A stretch of DNA of 10,496 bases. Origin: Anaerolineales bacterium (lineage in GTDB: Bacteria; Chloroflexota; Anaerolineae; Anaerolineales; JABWBV01). The translations under genes were made by a program, and so were the position numbers. Below the pieces are notes generated by a model. The model searched no databases. It was not told the origin of the DNA and saw nothing but the letters and a program-made list of their open reading frames with translations. Each line of letters opens with the position of its first letter. Within the stretch, counting starts at the first letter, position 1. Shown here in pieces: positions 5,390 through 10,496 of this stretch. The stretch is from NCBI GenBank assembly GCA_027019845.1, contig JALUWE010000299.1:1-10496 (forward strand), in the 5' to 3' direction.

Positions 5390-8035
5390 TCAAGGTAGAA
5401 TCGCGCTCTCCAACATCCCCTGGCCAATGGCGTTTGCGCTTTCTACGTTGCCTGTTTCCAGTAGAACTACGACAACCATCGGGGCGCCCGCCCAGGAGGG
5501 GAGCGTTCCGCCAGTGTACCAGGTGAAGGCGTTTTCGGGGGCGTTCTCGATCAGCGAAACGCTCTTCCAAAACAAGGTGTTGGGGACTTTGAGAAGATTG
5601 GCGGTTTGTTCCGCGGTTTGTGGCAGGAATACCCGAACGGTTTCTTTGCCACTCCCCGGAAGCGGCTTCCAGCCTTCACCGGGCACGTTGTACGCGATGG
5701 CCAGGCGCGGGAAGGGGCGCACGCCTTGATTGCTGACGGGGGCGATGGCCAGGGCGAGTTGAAGCGGGCTGATGAGCATGTCTTGTCCCAGGGCAATCGC
5801 TGCCGAGTCGAGCGCAGCCGCGGGAGGGGCGTTGGTTATGGTTGGCAGAAGAATTTCCGGGGCGCGGAAGAGTCCCGAATTTTGATAGAGACCGTTCAAT
5901 TTCTCCTGTTCCAACAATTTTCCCAATCTTGCTACCGGGCCAGGGCATCCTGCCTGTAGCACCTGCGCCCAGGTGTTTTCCTGGGGAAGCGTGGCGCACT
6001 CCCATACCCTATCCGCCAGCCGGTAGGATAGCGTGCCGGGCAGAGGCGGGGGGTTTTGGCCCTCGGCGAAGGCGGCCCACAAGAGCGGGGCAAAGGTGGT
6101 TCCTGGCGGATACGCACCCTGCGCGGCCCGGTTGAGCAAGGGGGCATCCGGGTTGTTGATCAGATCTTGCCAGGAGGCATCCAACGCGTTGGCGTCGAAA
6201 CCAGGCTGGGAAACCATGGCCAGGATTTCGCCTGAGCGGGCGTTGAGCAAAACTACGGCGCCCGGTATATCGCCGAGCAAATCGCTGGCGAGATTTTGGA
6301 GTTCCAGATCGATGCTCAACCGGATATCGAGGCCGGGAGGGTGTTGTCCATAGAGAAGTTGGTTTTCCCAGATGGTAGTCAGGGGCAGCCCGGTAAGGCC
6401 GCGCAAATAGTCGTCCAGAGCGGCCTCCAGACCGGCCTGCCCGAAAGTTGGGTGCGTATAGCCAACAACGTGACTCAGGCTGGGGTACAGGTAGAAGCGC
6501 GAATATGTGCCCGGCGCCCCGCGGTTGAGGGTCAGTCCAGTTCCATTGCGATCCTGAAAGTTGCCGCGGTACACAAAGCGGTCGCTGATGGCCGGGCGCG
6601 GATTGTCGCCGCGTTGCAGCAGGTTTGCGCTTTGGATGACCGCCCACCATCCCCCGAACAGAGCAACCACGCCGAACCCCGCCAGTAAGGTGGTGCCTAT
6701 CGCCAACGTCGGGGTGGCGCTGGAGGGGGAGGCGGGCCGGCGCGAACGTTCTGTGCTGATCAAGGTCAAGAGCAGCAGAGACAGATATGAGGTGATCAGC
6801 GACGAGCCGCCATACGAAACGAAGGGCAGGGTGACACCGGTCAGCGGCAGCACTTTCAGGTTTCCGGCCACGATCAAAATGCTTTGGATGGCCAGATGCG
6901 CGGTCAGCCCCGCGGCCAGATAGCGGCGGTATGGATCGCGTGTGTGTAGCGCGATCTGTAAGCCGCGGTGGAGTAAGAGGGCGATCACACTCAGCAGGGC
7001 TATCACGCCGATCAGCCCGAACTCTTCCGCGATGGCGGTAAAGATGAAATCCGAATGGGCCAGCGGCACCAGGCCGGGGTTGCCGAGTCCCGGCCCGCGG
7101 CCCAGGATTTCGCCCGCCGCGGTGGCGATCAGCGATTGCACGATCTGGTAGGAAGCGCCGCTGGGATCGGCCCAGGGGTTCAGCCAGGCATTCACGCGCA
7201 CTTGAACGACGCCAAACTGCGTGTAGCCAACAACGCCGACCACGAGCAATCCAACCAAACTGGCAACGATCACCCATCGTTTTCCGGTTCCCAGGTAAAT
7301 CAGGCTGGCGTATATCAACAAGAAGATCGTAGCCGTGCCCAAATCGCGCTGCACAACCAGCAGCAACAACGCCAGCGCGGTCATGATCAAGGTGGGGGCC
7401 AGCAGAGAGAACAAGGCGCGCAGGCCTGCGCCGGTGGCGGCCGGCAACCGGTCCGCCAGATAGGCTGCCAGATAGGCGATCAGCAGCAGTTTGAGCGGCT
7501 CGGAGGGCTGGAAATACACGCCGCAGCAACCCAGCCACTGTGGAGGCCCCGCGCCCGCGGGGTTGGTGCCGAAGATCAGGGTCAGCCCGGTCAGCACAAG
7601 CCCGCTGGTGAGCCACAGGTATTTGTAACGCTTCAAGAAAGACAGGTCTTTCGGAAGGCGCATCCCCCATGCAAATCCCAGGATTGCCAACGCCAGCCAG
7701 ATAGTTTGGCGAATTCCGAACGCCGGGAGCAGCCGGTAGATTGTCAGAAGCCCCCAACCGCTCAACAGGGCGACGATGGGAAAAAGATAGGGATCGCTGT
7801 CGGGAGCATGTTTGCGGTATTGCAGCTCGGCAAAAACCATGCCCGCAGCCCATACGATAACGCCCGCCCAGTGGCTCCAGCGATAATCCACATCCCAGGA
7901 GCGCGCTCTAACCGCCGGTGAGATGGTCAGCGCAACCGCGTACAGGAACAGGAAAATGCCCACCAGAATGAGCATTCGTGCGCGGAATTTGCTGTTGGAA
8001 GTCGCGTTTTCAGCCATCTGGAGCGTGGTTGCCAT
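5390..8035 (-). CDS. SEDS (RodA/FtsW) glycosyltransferase fused to a degenerate class B PBP transpeptidase
   Basis: This 881-aa membrane protein joins two normally separate cell-wall enzymes. Residues ~20-430 are a SEDS polymerase, which polymerises lipid II into glycan strands. Family landmarks are QPSEPLKL (176-183), QRDLGTA (229-235), YQIVQSL (296-302), HSDFIFTAIAEEFG (327-340, Asp329 at the conserved catalytic loop position) and PLTGVTLPFVSYGGSSL (397-413). A TM at ~446-468 leads into a PbpA-like class B PBP: DRNG (495-498), HVVGYTHP (522-529), GLEAALDDYLRG (535-546), the transpeptidase core from ~590, and IALGQDMLISPLQLALA (747-763). The catalytic motifs are lost: the SxxK site reads PPGTTFA (Thr646, Ala649), the SxN site reads Gly696-Cys-Pro698, and the KTG site aligns with Lys824-Ser825-Val826. 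I therefore infer an active polymerase with a dead transpeptidase. The gene starts 63 bp after ychF. No clear Shine-Dalgarno precedes the ATG at 8035, and Met7 is an alternative start. Confidence 0.9.
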   Translation of the reverse strand: MATTLQMAENATSNSKFRARMLILVGIFLFLYAVALTISPAVRARSWDVDYRWSHWAGVIVWAAGMVFAELQYRKHAPDSDPYLFPIVALLSGWGLLTIYRLLPAFGIRQTIWLALAILGFAWGMRLPKDLSFLKRYKYLWLTSGLVLTGLTLIFGTNPAGAGPPQWLGCCGVYFQPSEPLKLLLIAYLAAYLADRLPAATGAGLRALFSLLAPTLIMTALALLLLVVQRDLGTATIFLLIYASLIYLGTGKRWVIVASLVGLLVVGVVGYTQFGVVQVRVNAWLNPWADPSGASYQIVQSLIATAAGEILGRGPGLGNPGLVPLAHSDFIFTAIAEEFGLIGVIALLSVIALLLHRGLQIALHTRDPYRRYLAAGLTAHLAIQSILIVAGNLKVLPLTGVTLPFVSYGGSSLITSYLSLLLLTLISTERSRRPASPSSATPTLAIGTTLLAGFGVVALFGGWWAVIQSANLLQRGDNPRPAISDRFVYRGNFQDRNGTGLTLNRGAPGTYSRFYLYPSLSHVVGYTHPTFGQAGLEAALDDYLRGLTGLPLTTIWENQLLYGQHPPGLDIRLSIDLELQNLASDLLGDIPGAVVLLNARSGEILAMVSQPGFDANALDASWQDLINNPDAPLLNRAAQGAYPPGTTFAPLLWAAFAEGQNPPPLPGTLSYRLADRVWECATLPQENTWAQVLQAGCPGPVARLGKLLEQEKLNGLYQNSGLFRAPEILLPTITNAPPAAALDSAAIALGQDMLISPLQLALAIAPVSNQGVRPFPRLAIAYNVPGEGWKPLPGSGKETVRVFLPQTAEQTANLLKVPNTLFWKSVSLIENAPENAFTWYTGGTLPSWAGAPMVVVVLLETGNVESANAIGQGMLESAILP

Positions 8036-8098
8036 AGGCCGGTACTGTGGGCAAGCGGACTTTCGGGAGGGGTTCTTGCAGCCGGGTCTTCTTCTGGT

Positions 8099-9196
8099 TC
8101 ACACGTTGAATCGAAAAAAGATCACGTCGCCGTCCTGCACCACGTATTCCTTGCCCTCCAACCGCATCGCGCCGGCAGCTTTGGCGGCTGCCTCGCTGCC
8201 GTATTGCACGTAGGTCTGGTAGGGGATGACCTCGGCGCGGATGAAGCCGCGCTCGAAATCGGTGTGGATGATGCCCGCGGCTTTGGGCGCGGTGGTGCCG
8301 GCGGGAATGGACCAGGCGCGCACTTCGTTCTCGTTTTTGGTGAAATAGCTGATCAAGCCCAGCGCGCGGTAGCCCTTGCGGATCACCTGCGCCAGGCCGC
8401 TTTCGCGCCCCCCGGCAAGCTCCAGGAATTCCTGACGTTCGTCAGGCGGCAGCTCGATCAGCTCCTGCTCCAGTTGGGCGCACAACACCACCACCTCCGC
8501 GTTGCGCTCCTCCGCGAGGGCACGCACCGCGGCCACATACTCGTTTCCCTCGCTCAGCCCGTCTTCGTCCACGTTGGCCGCGTAGATGACCGGTTTGCCA
8601 GTCAGGAAGCGCATCTCTTTCCGGAGCTGCCGGAATGCCTCATCCTGGTGGGGGAAGCTGGCCGCCGGCTGGCCGCGTTGTAAGTGTGTGCGCAGTTCCA
8701 ACGCGCTGTCCAAAAGCGGCTGGAGTTTGCGGTCTCCCTTTACCTGGCGGATGAGTTTTTCGATCTTGCGTTCGAGCTGTTCCAGGTCGGCCAGGGCCAG
8801 TTCCAAATGCACGGTTTCGGCGTCTGCGCGGGGGTCGAGCTGGCCGCTGACGTGTACCACGTTGGGGTCGTCGAAGCAGCGCACCACGTGTACCAGCGCG
8901 TCCGCGTCCCGGATGTGCCCCAAAAACCGATTGCCCAGGCCTTCCCCCTTGTGCGCGCCCCGCACCAACCCGGCGATGTCCACGAACTCGATGGTGGCGT
9001 GGATGGCGTTGGGCACGCCGATCAATGCGCGCAGCGTCTCCACCCGTTCATCCGGCACCGGCACGATGGCGCGGTTGGGCTGGATGGTGCAAAAAGGATA
9101 GTTGGCGACCGCCGCGTTTTGCGCGCCGGTCAGCGCGTTGAAGAGGGTCGATTTGCCCACGTTGGGCAGGCCGACGATGCCGATGGAGAGGGGCAT
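8099..9196 (-). CDS. ychF: YchF/OLA1-family ATPase
   Basis: This cytoplasmic Obg-like P-loop NTPase is near-universal in bacteria. Family members prefer ATP, bind ribosomes, and are implicated in translation and stress responses. The 365-aa length is typical. Visible landmarks are the P-loop GLPNVGKST (9-17), ANYPFCTIQPN (31-41), G3 DIAGLVRGAHKGEGLGNRFL (73-92), and a NVDED stretch in place of the GTP-specific NKxD. A helical insertion (about 130-200) follows the G3 region, and a C-terminal TGS domain ends in EGKEYVVQDGDVIFFRFNV. The ATG at 9196 gives the standard MPLSIGIVGLPNVG start. It lies only 3 nt after the stop of the upstream gene, which suggests co-transcription and coupled translation. 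The SEDS-PBP fusion gene follows 63 bp downstream on the same strand. Confidence 0.97.
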   Translation of the reverse strand: MPLSIGIVGLPNVGKSTLFNALTGAQNAAVANYPFCTIQPNRAIVPVPDERVETLRALIGVPNAIHATIEFVDIAGLVRGAHKGEGLGNRFLGHIRDADALVHVVRCFDDPNVVHVSGQLDPRADAETVHLELALADLEQLERKIEKLIRQVKGDRKLQPLLDSALELRTHLQRGQPAASFPHQDEAFRQLRKEMRFLTGKPVIYAANVDEDGLSEGNEYVAAVRALAEERNAEVVVLCAQLEQELIELPPDERQEFLELAGGRESGLAQVIRKGYRALGLISYFTKNENEVRAWSIPAGTTAPKAAGIIHTDFERGFIRAEVIPYQTYVQYGSEAAAKAAGAMRLEGKEYVVQDGDVIFFRFNV

Positions 9197-9199
9197 GGG

Positions 9200-10496
9200 C
9201 TATTGTTCGGCGCTCCCGTTGCCCACCAGCCAGGCGGCCATGTTCAGTGCCAGGGTTTGCTGCACATCCAAAGGCAGGCGGTAGAACGCGAACGCAGCCA
9301 CCGCGAAGCGCCCATCCGGGCTGTCGCTGACGATCAACGCCGGGTTGCCGGATAACGGGCTGTCGGGCCCGCGGGAGAGCACCACGCTGCCCTCCTCCTC
9401 GTCGGTGAAGGACACGTCTTCGGTGAGGAAGACCAGCGCGGGGACGCCGCTTTCGGAGGGGGCTAATTCAATGACCACGTCCGGCAACCCCGCGGAAACC
9501 GGGTGGGAAAAGTCGGTGACTTGCAGGTCGGTCACCGCGGCGGTTTCGCTCTCTTCGAAGGTCGGGAGGGGTTGTGCGCCAACGAAGAAAAGCCCGCCCT
9601 GTACGTCGAGAAACGTGAAGAAGGTTTCGGAATCTTCCAGATCGTAGGCGAAATCGCCGGAGGTGATGATGTAGGCGTCGTACCCGGCCAGGTCATCTGC
9701 GGTGGGGATGCCGTTGACGGTGGCGGACCACAAAGTCAGGTCGTAGCTGGCCTCCAGGATGATCTGGAGGTCGAGGGCGCTGGTGCGGACGCCTTCGGGC
9801 CCGTCGTCGTCCGAGAAGATGAAGATGCTGCCGAGGGATTCGGTCTGGTCTTCGCCCGGGGGCGGCTGGGTGCCGGTTTCGCCGTTTGCTGGGGGCGTCT
9901 GCTGGTCGTTGACCTGGCCGGTGGAACACAGGGTGACGTTTTCGGCCTCCAGGCAGCCCTCGAAAACACCGGCGGCCAGGTTTTCCAGGGCCAGGCGCGC
10001 GTTTTGTTCGCTGTCGGCCAGGATGAGCAGTGCGGTTTCATCGCCGAAGTCGTGTTCGACGTACAGGGTGGTGCCGAAGATGTCGATTGTGCCCAGCCCG
10101 GAGACCTGCAGGCGGCCTTCTTGCAGGTCGTCCAGCGTGGGGGTTTCGCTCTCCGCGGTTTCCGAAAACGTCAGGGTGACGGTCACGCCCGCGGTTTGCA
10201 AGATGTCGCTAGCGGCCTCGTAATCCAGGTAGGTGCCGAGCAGGACGGTGTCCTGGGTGGGGGAGATTTCGGTGCCCAGTTGGAGTTCGATGCCTGCGTT
10301 GTCGAAGGTGCGCTGCAAGGTGCTGCCGAGCACGAAGAAGCGCGGGTCCAGGTCGCCCTGAGCGAGAGGTACCAATGTGACCGTGTCGTCGAACAGGTAG
10401 GGGAACTCGGCGATGTTCCAATCGCGTTGATCGACGGCCAGCCAATCCGCGATGTTGCTCAGGAAGGGGTCGTTATCGGCGATGGAATGGTAAGGC
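9200..10496 (-). CDS. Acidic, secreted-looking protein of unknown function (5' partial)
   Basis: The frame is open to the right window edge, so the N-terminus and any signal peptide are missing; 431 residues are visible. I do not recognise a named family. The visible part starts with YHSIADNDPFLSNIADWLA, a pattern I associate with Rossmann-like or glutamine-amidotransferase-like domains of surface proteins and ABC-associated proteins, and contains a region ending in TALLILADSEQNARLALENL. A linker rich in Pro, Gln and Gly (about 195-220 of the visible part) leads to a second alpha/beta domain with GYDAYIITSGDFAYD, GGLFFVG, FSHPVSAGLPDV, DGRFAVAAF and a final ALNMAAWLVGNG. The protein is strongly acidic and has few Lys or Arg. 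These traits suggest an extracytoplasmic protein. The TTG at 10375 is not a credible start because the frame continues upstream with matching composition. ychF starts 3 nt downstream. Confidence 0.75.
   Translation of the reverse strand, partial: PYHSIADNDPFLSNIADWLAVDQRDWNIAEFPYLFDDTVTLVPLAQGDLDPRFFVLGSTLQRTFDNAGIELQLGTEISPTQDTVLLGTYLDYEAASDILQTAGVTVTLTFSETAESETPTLDDLQEGRLQVSGLGTIDIFGTTLYVEHDFGDETALLILADSEQNARLALENLAAGVFEGCLEAENVTLCSTGQVNDQQTPPANGETGTQPPPGEDQTESLGSIFIFSDDDGPEGVRTSALDLQIILEASYDLTLWSATVNGIPTADDLAGYDAYIITSGDFAYDLEDSETFFTFLDVQGGLFFVGAQPLPTFEESETAAVTDLQVTDFSHPVSAGLPDVVIELAPSESGVPALVFLTEDVSFTDEEEGSVVLSRGPDSPLSGNPALIVSDSPDGRFAVAAFAFYRLPLDVQQTLALNMAAWLVGNGSAEQ

Noticed and set aside
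5516..5530. YTGG (residues 840-843) as a surviving KTG motif in the fusion protein
   Set aside because: The surrounding pattern (FTWYTGGTLP followed by a hydrophobic strand) aligns better with the HAWFxGxxP segment that follows KTG in PBPs, which places KTG at KSV (824-826). Either alignment leaves the motif degenerate.
6009..7853. A 614-codon open frame on the minus strand inside the fusion gene
   Set aside because: It is a frame shadow of the SEDS-PBP gene caused by high GC. Its translation is rich in Arg, Pro and Gly and has no family motifs, while the main frame matches SEDS and PBP.
10373..10375. TTG at 10375 as the start of the last gene
   Set aside because: The frame continues without a stop to the window edge with protein-like sequence of the same acidic composition.
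1..10496. CRISPR arrays, tRNA or rRNA genes, complete transposase genes
   Set aside because: I read both strands for regularly spaced repeats, tRNA cloverleaf landmarks and transposase motifs and saw none.

Overview
The window looks like chromosomal DNA from a GC-rich bacterium. It most resembles Chloroflexota (an Anaerolineae-like lineage). That rests on gene content and style: an actinobacterial-type SEDS/PBP/FHA cell-wall neighbourhood in an organism that otherwise does not look actinobacterial, -10 boxes placed directly in front of start codons, and a MITE-like element. The assignment is inference; no rRNA or other taxonomic marker is present.

Left part (1-2237, + strand): the 3' portion of an ABC-exporter ATPase gene, cut by the window edge inside Walker A. 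It is translationally coupled (11-bp overlap, strong Shine-Dalgarno, TTG start) to a permease that joins an ABC-2-type membrane domain to a SpoIIM/DUF95 domain. A small HNH nuclease gene converges on it (2249-2764, - strand). The HNH gene and a two-TM, PH-like membrane protein gene (2809-3339, + strand) are transcribed divergently from a 44-bp gap that holds two back-to-back -10 boxes. Both mRNAs are probably leaderless. The PH-like gene ends at a clear intrinsic terminator.

Middle (3340-4816): the intergenic region before tyrS holds the terminator, an 8-bp inverted repeat, and a 143-bp non-coding element with terminal inverted repeats and 7-bp flanking direct repeats. The flanking repeat contains the tyrS ribosome binding site, so the insertion duplicated it. 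tyrS itself (404 aa) looks intact. Its stop codon overlaps the stop codon of a convergent FHA-domain gene.

Right part (4813-10496, - strand): read in transcription order, a secreted-looking acidic protein cut by the right window edge, then ychF 3 nt later, then a large 881-aa SEDS (RodA/FtsW)-class B PBP fusion, then the FHA-domain protein, which has its own candidate promoter. The fusion is the most notable gene. Its SEDS glycosyltransferase half keeps the family motifs. Its transpeptidase half keeps the PBP fold landmarks but has lost key residues in all three catalytic motifs (SxxK to TxxA, SxN to GxP, KTG to KSV). I read it as a peptidoglycan polymerase permanently tethered to a dead transpeptidase that could serve only as a structural or allosteric partner. 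The adjacent FHA protein, with an N-terminal ETTE motif, recalls the mycobacterial fha-rodA-pbpA-pkn cluster and suggests control by Ser/Thr phosphorylation.

I saw no tRNA, rRNA, CRISPR array, or complete insertion sequence.
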